Below are positions 33,351 through 43,501 of a stretch of DNA of 64,000 nt, in pieces. Source of the DNA: Pseudogymnoascus destructans (lineage: Eukaryota; Ascomycota; Leotiomycetes; Thelebolales; Thelebolaceae); NCBI RefSeq assembly GCF_001641265.1, contig NW_020167528.1, forward strand, positions 186,001 to 250,000, given 5' to 3'. Position numbers and translations under genes: made by a program. How positions within the stretch are numbered: the first letter of the stretch is position 1; every line of letters starts with the position of its first letter. A model generated the notes under the pieces. That model was not told the DNA's origin and searched no databases. It saw only the letters and a list, made by a program, of their open reading frames with translations.

Positions 33351-33706
33351 TGTTGGAACAGGAAGTACCGTGGTACGGGATCACACACAAATCATGTGGT
33401 TTCTCCAGTGGTCGGGACTTCTCACGGGTGCAACGGGGCAGGAATTCTCACACAGTATATAGCTTACTATAGCAAAATAAGATCGATTGATTAACTACAC
33501 TATCTAATGGGCCTACGTGGCTATTTGTAGGCCTTTCGGAGGTTCTGCTTCGACCCCCCAAAAGCCCCCTATTCTGGTGGCTTCAGAGCTGAAACCCCAG
33601 TTGAGACTGTGGTGGTTTCCAGCACCGGTCGGAGATCCTGGGATGCCGTAGTGGATTATAGGGCCAAATACCACCGTATCCCACGCCCACGGCCTACTCT
33701 CCAACA
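33351..33706 (-). repeat. 5' LTR of the copia element
   Basis: 356 bp, the partner of the LTR at 27804. Followed outside the element by target duplication GATAC at 33707-33711. Confidence 0.97.
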
Positions 33707-33946
33707 GATACGGAGCCCGTATTAACCACGTGACACAATGAAAAATGATCTGTGTTGTAAGTTTCCTCATCTAGACAGAGCTATAGATGGCGTTTAACGC
33801 CAAACACTTCGCCTAAGAAGTAGAACAGATCCTATAGGCTGTGGCCCTCCTACAAGGACTAGCCTTAGAATAGATCTCTAATTACCTTGCCGACTACATA
33901 TCCCATCGAACGTTTGAAGGAAAATGCAACACCTAAGCTAGCTAAG

Positions 33947-35130
33947 TGTAATGGTGGGTGCACCAGATGTGAGAATCTAGCCACCCAAGGAAGGGATGAA
34001 TTTACTAAGACAACACACTGTCTTAGGAAAAAGAGCCAAAGGGTCGTAGCTTAGACTTGTCACGGTTCACCAAGGCATAGGGCGCCAGTTGGATATTATG
34101 AATTAAACTCAATCTAGAGAAGAAAGGAAAGAGAAGAGGAGCACTCGAGCAGTGGCTCGATCTATATACAGCTATTGTGGAGTGAATTCTCTTTAGCGAG
34201 ACCAGTTCTGAGAATTCACTCCACAACTGAAAACTTCGCTCCAACCCCGGAAAGCTCCCCACACCCCTGAACCCCCACTCGAGCTGCAAGGCGCACTTGA
34301 TATCGTAACAAGACTATTCCACAATGCAGCAATCAGGTGTGTGATGTAGTGAAGTGGTTCAGACAAGTTGCAACAAATGTTGAGTCTGGGAACTCAGGGG
34401 TAAGTCAGAGGTTAACACCTCACTGACTTTTCAGAAACAAGGAGTAACAAGATGAATGCTTGGAAGCTTGGAAAAGACGTGGAAGTATGTGATAGTCGAT
34501 TTACTGTATTGTCTGCTTGCCCTTTCTTAAGGAAAGGGCAATCCTATTTATGCTAAAGGAGTGTAGTTCTCTCATTTTCCAAGACTTTCCATGACTTACC
34601 AGGCTTGGTAACTGTAGTCGACGTAAGAGAATCCCATAGAACCATCTCTTAGGTTCGTAGCCTATAGGAAGTAAAAGGAGGTCCAAGGTCAGAGTACCCC
34701 TATAGACAAATTATGTCATAGACAAATTATGTCATAGACAAATTATGTCATAACTTAACCAATCTTGTGGGTAACTAAAGAGCGATGACATGTAATGAAT
34801 CATAGAGGTTCGTAGGAGCTTTTAGAGCTATCGTTCATGCTCCTAGGCCTCTAGTTGGTAGAGATATGTCATGTGGTAGTATGAGTGATGTCATGTAATG
34901 AATCATAGAGGGTTGTAGAGATATGCTATGTGGTAATATCGGCCCAGTAACTAAGGAGTGATGACGTGTAATGAATCATAGATGGTTGTAGCAAACGTTG
35001 AGTAGTATTGCTCTTGTTGTTGGTGTGATAAGCCAAAATATGTATAGTGACTTGTAGGTTTGAGGAGGAGATTTCCAAGTTTGCTCTTGAGTTTGATAGC
35101 AAACTGAGTGCAACGAATGTCAGTATGACA
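33947..35130 (+). repeat. Interspersed ~0.9-kb repeat, copy A, with nested insertion
   Basis: Begins TGTAATGGTGGGTGCA and ends GTCAGTATGACA. It is near-identical to copy B at 50424-51322 apart from a nested solo LTR (34058-34310) and a 27-bp segment present only here. Inside are three direct 16-bp units (TAGACAAATTATGTCA) and three spaced units around CATGTAATGAATCATAGA. TG..CA ends suggest a solo LTR, but no matching target duplication is visible on either copy. A 61-codon frame found in both copies has no recognisable motif. Confidence 0.85.
34058..34310 (+). mobile_element. Solo LTR nested in repeat copy A
   Basis: 253 bp from TGTCACGG to CGTAACA, flanked by AGACT at 34053-34057 and 34311-34315. 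Copy B has a single uninterrupted AGACT at the same place, so the empty site is preserved in this window. No coding content. Confidence 0.93.
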
Positions 35131-35149
35131 TTACAGCTGCAACCTCACG

Positions 35150-35349
35150 TGATGGATAATATTGGATATCATGGATATTATGTTATCCATGTTATCCACG
35201 GCAATCCACGGAATGTCATGTGATGGATAACATTGGATATCTTGGATATTATGTTATCCATGTTATCCACGGGGATCCACCGAATACCAGGTGATGGATA
35301 ACATTGGATATCATGGATATTATGTTATCCATGTTATCCACGGATATCC
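35150..35349. repeat. Three ~71-bp tandem units with internal dyad
   Basis: Each unit contains GTGATGGATAACATTGGATA followed by ATGTTATCCATGTTATCCAC, so TGGATAAC and GTTATCCA can pair. Unit ends differ slightly (CGGCAATCC, CGGGGATCC, CGGATATCC). It lies just upstream of a pogo/Fot1 transposase relic and may be its subterminal repeat. Confidence 0.85.
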
Positions 35350-35462
35350 CTTTGACACGACGCCACTATATAAGTAGATAGTATTTCCTTAGATAGGAGC
35401 TTCGTGCTCAACTCAATATAGTATTCTTTACAATACTGTAACGTGTTACTTGGAAAGCCTTT

Positions 35463-36160
35463 GTGTCTAATCCCCTGCCTCTTCTGTCAAGTCAACCTTA
35501 CGCAAGAAACTTCTGTGTCTTCTATTGTTTAGAAGTTCAGCGTTACAAGTGGCTTAAGCGTGTATTTGAGCCTATAACATGTGCAAAAGCAAATGGAGGA
35601 CAACAACAACGCCTTCTTATTTGTGACGGCTATGACAGTCATATAAGTGGGAATTTCATTTCTTACTGTATACAAAATCGCATATCAATCCTTATATTAC
35701 TGCCACATACTTCATATGTGTTACAGCCACTTGATATTGCAATTTTTAGACCATTGAAAAGGAGGCTTACAACAGCTCTTTCACATTTAAATGAAGCACA
35801 ACTCCTATGTGTGCAAAAAGCAGAGTGGCTATCTGCATATATAACAGCAAGAGAGTTAGCATTTTCAACTCAAAATATCACTTTAGCATAGAGAGGAGCA
35901 GGACTACAACCATTTGAACCACAACGAATTATCCATAAAGTGACACTTTAAGGAGTTATTGAACAACAGCCTCAAACACCACAACAACATAATATTTTTG
36001 ATACTGTCTTTCAAAATAGTAGCCCACCTGACTTTACAACACCACGAAAAGCAAATATAATACTCTCTACTATTCTTGAAGCCCGTATAGTGTTAAACAC
36101 ACCTACAAAGTGATATATTCAAAAGTTAGCAGATGTAACAGAGCGACTAAATACACCCCT
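35463..36160 (+). pseudogene. pogo/Fot1-type DDE transposase remnant
   Basis: The frame from about 35463 to 35891 reads LLICDGYDSHISGNFISYC and LPHTSYVLQPLDIAIFRPLK, the second Asp and the following region of the DDE_1 (pogo/Tigger/Fot1) domain. The N-terminal DNA-binding region and first catalytic Asp are missing. The same frame continues past several stop codons (TAG 35889, TAA 35949 and others) with related sequence to about 36160. The copy is 5'-truncated and dead. Confidence 0.88.
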
Positions 36161-36593
36161 GTTAATTAATTTCTTTCTTTGCTCACCGGTTGTTAATTTT
36201 ATGTAGTGTTGAAGCCTTGTAGTGCTATGGAAGGTCTTTGCGTAGATATCACATTCTATTATAAAGGATGGTTGTTCGGGTGCTTAGAGAATTCCAGGTG
36301 GACGGGTAGGAGCCAAATTTTGTGTTGCATATAGTACGCAGTCCATAAACCTCTCCGAGAGTGCGCGGAAATCAATCACTACAGTTTTTGGTGGCGTATT
36401 CACCCCTGGGCAAATCCAGTACAACCATACTTGCCCCCTAAAGGCTGAGTGAGCCCATTCTTGTAGTAACCGCCATAACTTGAATTTATAAAGTCTCGCG
36501 ATTCCGTTTCTTATCACATTACTATGAACGAATACAAATATAAATTCATTGTTTGCTAGTATTGTATCATTCCTCAGTTTGCAATATCACTTT
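36161..36593. other. Transposon-island spacer
   Basis: No gene. A 77-codon leftward frame (36284-36517) has no recognisable motif. Composition is AT-rich. Confidence 0.35.
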
Positions 36594-36717
36594 TGTTGAG
36601 CACAAATTTGGAGCTTGACGACTTGATTGAGTAACTATGGTTGCAAAGCCCTATATATACCGGTAGCAGTATACAATGTACGCTGTATAGCGTACTACTA
36701 GGAACGCAGTTCCAACA
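36594..36717. mobile_element. 124-bp LTR-like insertion, copy 1
   Basis: Runs from TGTTGAGCAC to CAGTTCCAACA, with 5-bp direct repeats ACTTT at 36589-36593 and 36718-36722. It contains a TATATATA box and no coding content. A second copy lies at 37409-37532. Confidence 0.85.
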
Positions 36718-37408
36718 ACTTTTAGTTGCCCCTCCCGCCGTGTGATCTAGCTCCCCGCTTGGTAATGTACTAGATAGTGGCGCTAGGCTAATGTCTGCTT
36801 TCCAGCTAGGCTGAAAAGCTTAGCTTGTTAGGTAGGGTCTTGGGGGCCTAGGCCTATAAATAGTGTACGTAGGTCCGTATATTAGTTAGCAATTCAATTG
36901 ATTATATTATTCTTTTACCATATTATACTGTTGAAGTTTCTGTCCTGCTGCGCCAAAGCAAGTAGTATCTCCCACCCTAAATGAACCAAGAACAAGTGGA
37001 AATTCATAATGATATCGAAATACTCCAAGTCTGTCTCCGCATAAAACGTCGCATGCTTTCTAAGGATCCAGATGACAAGAGGGTTCAAGCATGCATCATC
37101 AAACTCGAAGATGCAATCAAAGAGCATCAAGTAGATAAGAATGAAGAGTCTGTTTACTAACATAACGTGTTTTTATAACTTGCTAATTTGTTTTGGGTGA
37201 AGACTTATTCAATCTCGCTACATACATCGCTTGCAAGCCGTAGTAGGCGCGAGATTGAATAAGTAATAAACTTCGAGGAGACAGATTTCAGATCGAAACA
37301 CAGAAATAGGAACTTTGACGGTTTGGACAGTCTAATCTGTTTTAGTCATAGCGTGGTTTACTATCGCATAGCGTGGTTTACTATCGAGATTTATGCGACA
37401 AGAGCTAC
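36718..37408. other. Spacer between the two 124-bp copies
   Basis: No supported gene. It includes a perfect 16-bp inverted repeat (37203-37218 and 37249-37264, ACTTATTCAATCTCGC with a 30-nt spacer) and a tandem 20-bp duplication (CATAGCGTGGTTTACTATCG twice, about 37347-37386). Confidence 0.6.
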
Positions 37409-37532
37409 TGTTGAGCACAAATCTGGAGTTTGACGACTTGATTGAGTAACTATGGATGCAAAGCCCTATATATACCAGTAGTTGTATACAATCTACGCTG
37501 TATAGCGTACTACTAGGAACGCAGTTCCAACA
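37409..37532. mobile_element. 124-bp LTR-like insertion, copy 2
   Basis: Same length and ends as copy 1, about 95% alike by eye. The flanks share CTAC on both sides (37405-37408 and 37533-37536), one base shorter than the ACTTT duplication of copy 1. Confidence 0.82.
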
Positions 37533-37632
37533 CTACGAGTCACTTATACTAGTCATGTGACTAAATAGTCCATATCGGAAATATCCAACTAAGGACATCT
37601 CTACAAGATCATCATCTCTACAAGAGCACCAT

Positions 37633-37682
37633 CACTACAAAGTTACCCTTTATAAATACAAGAGAACTATCTGCACTGAAAG
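37633..37682 (+). promoter_or_regulatory. TATA-like box upstream of the retropepsin ORF
   Basis: CTTTATAAATA lies about 35 bp before the ATG at 37683, a plausible core promoter spacing. Confidence 0.4.
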
Positions 37683-38633
37683 ATGGACACCTCTGTAACG
37701 GAGACCCCAGGCGAACTGATGAGACAGGTCGCAACGCACCTATCAAGCCAGTTCAAAGACGTGACGATTACGATTCCAAGAAAGACAACATGGAGACATA
37801 TAATGCACGAAACGGAGGCCGCATTGGCGGATAAGACTGAAGATGACTCTATTGTTTTAAGGCAGTCTCGAACTGAGGCCCAGAGAAAACACTTCCGGGA
37901 GATCGCGCTCCAGGGTGCTGCGAGCTGGACAGATGCGAAGCCAACTACAACATCAGGCGTTTTCGCCCCAGGCAAATTTATCAGCACCCGCTATAACACA
38001 GACTCGATCGCACTCCCAAAGCCGTCAACGTCGAGGACTCGTAAAGAGTATATATTTCCCGCAGAGGAATATACCAGCCCATATCCAGTCATCTTGACGG
38101 CATCGGCCAACGAAAGAACTTTACCAATGGTAAAGGCATCTCTTGTCCTCCGCGGCGTGGGTCATGATGACTCGATAATGGCTCAGGAGATGCCGAATAT
38201 CGGGATGCTCTGGGACACTGGTGCGCAGAGCACAATCATATCAGAGGATCTCTTATCAGACGACTTTACAAAATACCTTGCGCAACCTGCACACGACCCC
38301 TATCGGAACAAAGATGCGACTAGGGTACAGATCGATGTCCGAATAGCTTTAAGCAATACAGAAATCGAGATAGACGCAATTGGTTATGTGGTACCGAAGG
38401 AGCAGATCCCCTATCAGACTTCCTTTGTTATTTTCGGTCAGCGTCAGTGCATCAATTCGATCCATTATAGCAGTGTCCCGCGTGCCATTCTGATGGCTAA
38501 AGGCAGAGATATCAGTGAGGAAGTCTGGGGAGAATTCGTTGTTTACAAGTATGTCAACGATCTGGGAGACTTGATCTCCGTTGGGGATGTGGAGGAGACA
38601 GGAGACAGCGGGGATGAGGGGAGGGCTATGTGA
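37683..38633 (+). CDS. Stand-alone retropepsin-like aspartic protease protein
   Basis: An intact, intronless ORF of 316 residues. The N-terminal third is charged and unrecognised. From about residue 150 it looks like a retroviral-type aspartic protease: a strand pair (MVKASLVLRGV), then NIGMLWDTGAQSTIISEDLL with the catalytic DTGA, and later FVIFGQRQCINSI, which resembles the 'ILGxxFL' strand after the flap. No reverse transcriptase, integrase or zinc knuckle follows. It sits between LTR-like insertions and a decayed gene, so it could be the surviving gag-PR end of a retroelement or a domesticated protease. The open frame in a decayed neighbourhood is what makes it notable. Confidence 0.65.
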   Translation: MDTSVTETPGELMRQVATHLSSQFKDVTITIPRKTTWRHIMHETEAALADKTEDDSIVLRQSRTEAQRKHFREIALQGAASWTDAKPTTTSGVFAPGKFISTRYNTDSIALPKPSTSRTRKEYIFPAEEYTSPYPVILTASANERTLPMVKASLVLRGVGHDDSIMAQEMPNIGMLWDTGAQSTIISEDLLSDDFTKYLAQPAHDPYRNKDATRVQIDVRIALSNTEIEIDAIGYVVPKEQIPYQTSFVIFGQRQCINSIHYSSVPRAILMAKGRDISEEVWGEFVVYKYVNDLGDLISVGDVEETGDSGDEGRAM

Positions 38634-39123
38634 TGGGAGATGGCGGGGATGAGGAGAGCTGTGTAAGACGGGGGGACAAGAGCTGTTCAATACCTGAGTA
38701 AATTGTTTATGGGGTAGAGTGCCTGTAGAAGCAAACTTTCGCTAATGCCTGAATAAATTAATATGCACACCAGATGTTTTTGCGAAAAGTTGTGCAGTTC
38801 CGCGTCTGAAATGCGGTTGATGTAGAATTTAAACGCGAAACTGCACAACTCGAGTGACAACAAGAACGACGAAGAAGAAAATGATAATCAGAATACTAAA
38901 ATAATTGTAGAACACTAAAATATACCCTGCAAAAATGAAAAATGCCGATTACTGCCCTCTTCAACTTTACTAAGCAAACCCATTTGAAAATAATTTCGAT
39001 AGTAAAGTTGAAGAGACCACAGTATCTGAAGTACGATTTCCACCCACTGAAGTGCAACTTATTTATCTCAGCAGCATACAATTACATGCATTCATTTGCT
39101 ATATAAACCCAACAATTGTTTCC
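38634..39123. other. Spacer with two strong inverted repeats
   Basis: No gene. Arms at 38788-38805 and 38833-38850 match 17 of 18 (AGTTGTGCAGTT..). Arms at 38957-38972 and 39000-39015 match 16 of 16 (CTCTTCAACTTTACTA). They could be transposon termini, hairpin terminators or small-RNA sources. Confidence 0.6.
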
Positions 39124-41260
39124 TATATCACCTCCTTAAACCTCGAATCGCGCGCCGGACTCAGCGGCCTCGAACTCTAAAAAATCGGCATCGCAACATC
39201 CGCATCATTGAACTGATCCCTCGCCTCCTCCGACTCATACCCCTCCTCCCTCGGCGCCGCCGTTTCTTTCACCGGGTTCGACGCCAACACACCACCCGCA
39301 GCCGACTCCTCTTGCTCCTGGGAGTACTTGGACCCATCCGTGCCTGTCAAGTACCTTGATACAGGAACCTCATTCTCATCGCCACCATACATCGTCTTGG
39401 TAGCTACCTGCTGCGGCGTCCCATCAGGCTGCTGAGCAAGAGAAGCTCCCCCGACAAACAGGCTACCAGCACCGTTCTGATTCTCTTGCTCCTCTTTCTG
39501 GCCCTTGCTCGTCCGGCGGAATGCCGTCTTCAGCCATGACTTGACTCCTTGCTGTGAGGTCGCCGACGTCTGGCATGGCCGCGTGCTCTTTTGGAGGCGC
39601 GTAAACGGCTGTGAACTCTTGCCTTTGTCGGTGTACTCGGAGACGGGGATCTCGGGGACATCCTCCTCTTCGATAGGCTCGGGAGGTTGGGCAGGCCTAA
39701 TGGGCTCGAACGTACTGGATAGGTGGTATAATTGGAGCCTGCAGGACTGGCCGAACGGCTGGAGCGGCAACATAAGTTGGCTCAGCACGCTCGACAGGTG
39801 GTTCATAACGCTAGACAGGCGGTTCATATTCAGCGGTGGCGACTCGATCATATTCAGAGACACCTCCACCACCAACTGCTCCACTCATCGCCATGGGCTC
39901 CGGCACGTAGGATTCCCTGCTTTGGGTGCTCTTGCTCTTGCTGCTCTGTTTCGACCAGCGCTTGCTCTGCCCCTTGAAGAATGTTTCGTGGCTTTTCCTT
40001 CCCTCCTTCTCCTGCTTGTCATGTTCTTACACCAGTTAACAAAGTACTTTATCACGGGGTGGGGTCCTCGACTTACCCTTCAACTGCTTGTCGATTTCCT
40101 TGAGCTCCTGCTCACGCCCCCTTTCCCTCTCAATCTGCCGCTTTGCCTCCTCCTCGTCCAGCTTATCTCAGTCCGGCATGCTTGCTCGGCATCAGACTTA
40201 GTATTAACAGCACCGGCTGGACGTTCCTGAATGCTAATGCATCGACGGAACTACTATCAACAAGGGCTCCATGTCCAATAGATACCTTATCACCTCGTTG
40301 TGGAGGGCCCTGTTGCTGTTGCACGCGCTGCTGGGCAATCGCCATTGGCAATGTCTCCTGGCCCATCATTGACGGGGTAGGTCGTCCTGTTTGAGCATAG
40401 ACGCGCTCATCGATTCCTTGGAGACTTCTTTGAACGTTGCGCTAAGCCGCGGCAAGTAGCATATCGCCATCCCTTTGCCTCGTTTTGGCGTCAATTTGTG
40501 AGAGGTTGGATGAGTATAGCGGTGCTGCTGTTTGAAACCGGACGTTTCCTCTCCGGTCTCGGCTCACTGCTGTATCGCTCGAAGCGCGACGACGGAAGCG
40601 CCCTTTGGAAATCCTCTGGGATGGCTGGGGGCTGACGTAGTAGTCGAGGTACTCGCGTTCTTGAAGTTTTCATCGTGAAGCTTCGCCAGGCGCTCTTGAG
40701 CAAGCCGTTGTGCAGCTTCTTGAAGATTGCCATATTTCATGGGCGTCAGCTCATAGAAGTAGACTATCATCTTCCATGCGCCGCAGTCGCGGCATAGCCG
40801 GCCTCTCCGGTTTACTTCTCGCGCTTCTCAATAATCTTATACATCTGCTGGGCCATTGCGATCGCTGAGGCGTGCATGCTATCCTCCTTCTGTTCCTGGT
40901 CGGCCTCCGAGAGTTGGGATGGGTGTGAGTTTTACATTTCCTTCCCCATGTTAGTCACTGGAGTCGCTCCGCCCTGTGGAATCTCAGATCTCCGTCTTCT
41001 AGATGCGATGTCCGCATGTGTTGCTGCGCGCAAAGCATTGGCGCTCGCGTTCATCATCGTCAGGGTATTTTGGTCCCGATGGCGGGGTAGAGTCCGCCCG
41101 TGGCCTGGGGCTTGCCATTGCCCCTGTAGCAGCCATCAAGGAGCGATGTCTGTTCAACTGTGATTCCTTATTCGGGGCCGGTGGAGCTCGTATGCTCCTT
41201 CTATCGATCTGCATCGCCATGGGTCACATAATGGGGTCAGAAATTGCCCTCTGTCGCTAG
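39124..41260 (-). pseudogene. Decayed eisosome protein 1 (EIS1-like) copy
   Basis: Read leftward, pieces in several frames match the order of fungal Eis1: RHRSLMAATGAMASPRPRAD, then out of frame NASANALRAATHAD, MHASAIAMAQQMYKIIEKRE, NLQEAAQRLAQERLAKLHDE, KVSIGHGALVD, ALAFRNVQPVL, EEEAKRQIERERGREQELKE, GVKSWLKTAFRRTSKGQKEE and, after a further stop, SSRPLSPARDSRFKEVI with TAG at 39124-39126. The N-terminal part of the family is absent. Nonsense codons include TAA where CAA (Gln) would fit, the CpA-to-TpA change made by RIP. Eis1 is a plasma-membrane eisosome component. This copy cannot make it; a functional gene should exist elsewhere. Confidence 0.75.
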
Positions 41261-41505
41261 AAACGACGAGGCTGAGCACACAGCCTCGGCGCCTCGTGCG
41301 CGCCAATGCTCAGCCATGAAAACACCGAAATAGAATCATCTCAAGCTACTATGCCACCGTCGCGACCACATTAATCACTCCAATACCCTCTTAATCCCAT
41401 CTTCATCCCCTCTCGCTCCCCCTCGTGGCTACAACCTCACCCAACCCCGCACGTGCGCACCCTCGTAACCCGACACATCCGTCATCACCTTACCCACCGC
41501 CCAAA

Positions 41506-43501
41506 ATGCCCCTCGGCGACCTCCTCAAGAGGAAAGACAAAGAAAAGCGCCCCCCCCCCCCGTCTCCTCCCCTTCAAACCCTTCAAACCCCGAATTCGCC
41601 TTCCATCGCCCCACCTCCCCGCCCCCAGACTACACCAACACCAACGCCCGCACCCCCTCCCCTCCCCCCGAACCCCGCCGCAACCGCCTCTCCCTCTCGC
41701 CCTTCTCGTGCCCCCGCGCCAACTCCGCTACATCCTCCAACCCCGCCTCTTCCGCCACCGACCCCGACAACCGCACCCGCCGCCGCGTCTCCGCCCGCCT
41801 CCACCTCCGCCGCGGCGTCAGCTCCTCCAACATCCCCACCGACCTCCCCGCCATCGACGTAGCCGACGATGCCGCCGAGGGCGGCCAAACAGAGCGCGAG
41901 CGCCAGTGGGAGAAGCGCGCTACGCTGCTCGCGAGGAGCAACGGCGCTATCATCCGCAGCGCGAGCGGGAGTCCAGAGAGAGCCGTGGGAAGCCTGCTGG
42001 CCACCGCGGGGGTGGGGATGGGACAGACGCTGGGACAGGAGCTGAGGGAGAGCGTGGGCGTGGTGGGGGATAAGAAGGCGGATGATAATATACAGGAGGC
42101 TATTCGGCTGCATGAGTCGGGGAGCTTGGAGGAGGCGACACGCATGTTTGGCCGGTTGGCGGATCCGGGGGGGGAGAATAATGCGTTGAGTCAGGTGCTT
42201 TATGGGCTTGCGCTAAGGTATGGGATTCTATCCTCACTTAATTTCTTGCTAGTCCTTGGTTCATCAGCTACATGGTTCATATACGTAACATCTTACTGAC
42301 ACAATTGAACAGGCACGGATGGGGCTGCACAGCGGATCCAGCGCAGGCGATGCAATATCTCACCGCCGCTGCTTCAAACGCCGCCTCCATCGAAGAGGCC
42401 GCTCTGCGCGCCGGCTCCGCCAAAGGAGGCGCCGCGAAGGGCGAGCTAGTACTAGCGATTTTCGAGCTGGCGAATTCCTTCAGGCATGGTTGGGGGGTCA
42501 AGAAGGACCCCGTAGCAGCTAAGCAAGTAAGTGGCGTGCTCCTCGCGATCACGAGCGATAAATGGCGATAGCGAGGGGAAGACCGTTGGGTAGCACAAGG
42601 AGCTGACGAAACGCAGTATTACGAAACCGCCGCGAATCTAGGGGACACAGGTGCGACCCTCCCATGCTCTTGGCCGCCCCCGCCTCGATGCGCAGCCAGC
42701 TAACGGTGGGGATTCTAGACGCGATGAACGAGGCAGGGTGGTGCTATCTGGAGGGGTTCGGGTGTAAGAAAGATAAGGTGCGTCGACTCCCCTTCTCAAT
42801 CCCATCCGCCCTTACCTGTCCCCTACCAATTCCCGCCTTATTACCCAGCATCTGCATCTCGAACACCCCCAATCCCCCTTCCACATATCTCAGACGACTC
42901 TATCCCCCCGCCGCCACACCCTCCCACCAAGCCATCAGGCACCAACCCCCTCCTCCCCTCTCCTCCCACCCACGCATCCCAGACAAGGCGAACTCCCCAA
43001 ACCCCGAAGATCCGAGCAGAACCGCGCTTACACAGCCACCACAGATGGAGTCAGCAAAGTACTACCGTCTCGCCGAGAAAGGCGGTAATAAACTCATTGG
43101 GAATGGATGGTGAGTCTACCCTGTTTTCCTGCCGTGTTGCTATTTTTTCCTTTACCCTGCCCTGCCCTGCCCCTCCGTTTCGTCCTTGTCTTGGTTTGGG
43201 GGTGGGTGCGGTGCGCTGGTGTGTGCTGTGTGCGGTGTGGTGGTGGTATGCGGTGCGGAGTTACGCTTGGTGTTGGCGTGTGCTGCGCAGGCAGAGTCTA
43301 GATACTGCCATCTATCCTGTCATCCACCAAGGCACCACCACCAGAAACCACCACTTCATGATACCACCCAGCGCCCCTGCCCCTCAAACTCCCCAGACAC
43401 CCCCCCCCTAGTACCCCGTCAACCAAACAACCAGCAAGCTAACAACGCCCCTTAGGATCTGGAAACCCAAATACGACCCCCCCTCCACCACCCCCTCCTA
43501 A
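41506..43501 (+). CDS. Sel1-repeat protein of the nif1 type, with a homopolymer frameshift
   Basis: Six exons: 41506-42227, 42313-42536, 42617-42650, 42719-42777, 43045-43109, 43456-43501. ATG 41506 begins MPLGDLLKRKDKEKR, the family start. A 12-C run (41550-41561) then puts the conserved frame out of register: downstream SSSNIPTDLPAIDVADD, NIQEAIRLHESGSLEEATRM and NALSQVLYGLALR-HGWGC lie in another frame. Sel1 repeats continue in KGELVLAIFELANSFRHGWG, YYETAANLGDT-DAMNEAGWCYLEGFG and SAKYYRLAEKGGNKL, ending IWKPKYDPP. Fission yeast Nif1 is a Sel1-repeat inhibitor of the mitotic kinase Nim1; that role is only inferred here. The shift is either a sequencing error or a real null. Introns of 267 and 346 nt are long for this window. 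Confidence 0.78.

Larger units (their letters stand above)
27804..33706 (-). mobile_element. Complete Ty1/copia retrotransposon
   Basis: 5903 bp, transcribed leftward. The two LTRs are 27804-28159 and 33351-33706, both 356 bp and without a difference that I could see. They start TGTTGGA and end TCCAACA. The element is flanked by the 5-bp target duplication GATAC (27799-27803 and 33707-33711). A purine tract (GAGGGGGC on the minus strand) touches the 3' LTR, and a primer site resembling half-tRNA-iMet touches the 5' LTR. Coding order gag, protease, integrase, RT, RNase H defines Ty1/copia. The equal LTRs indicate a recent insertion. Confidence 0.97.

Noticed and set aside
34501..34686. 61-codon ORF found identically at 50720-50905
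   Set aside because: Conserved only because both lie in copies of the same repeat; no motif supports a gene.
41583..42145. Gly/Val-rich minus-strand ORFs
   Set aside because: Shadows of the GC-rich first exon of the nif1-type gene.
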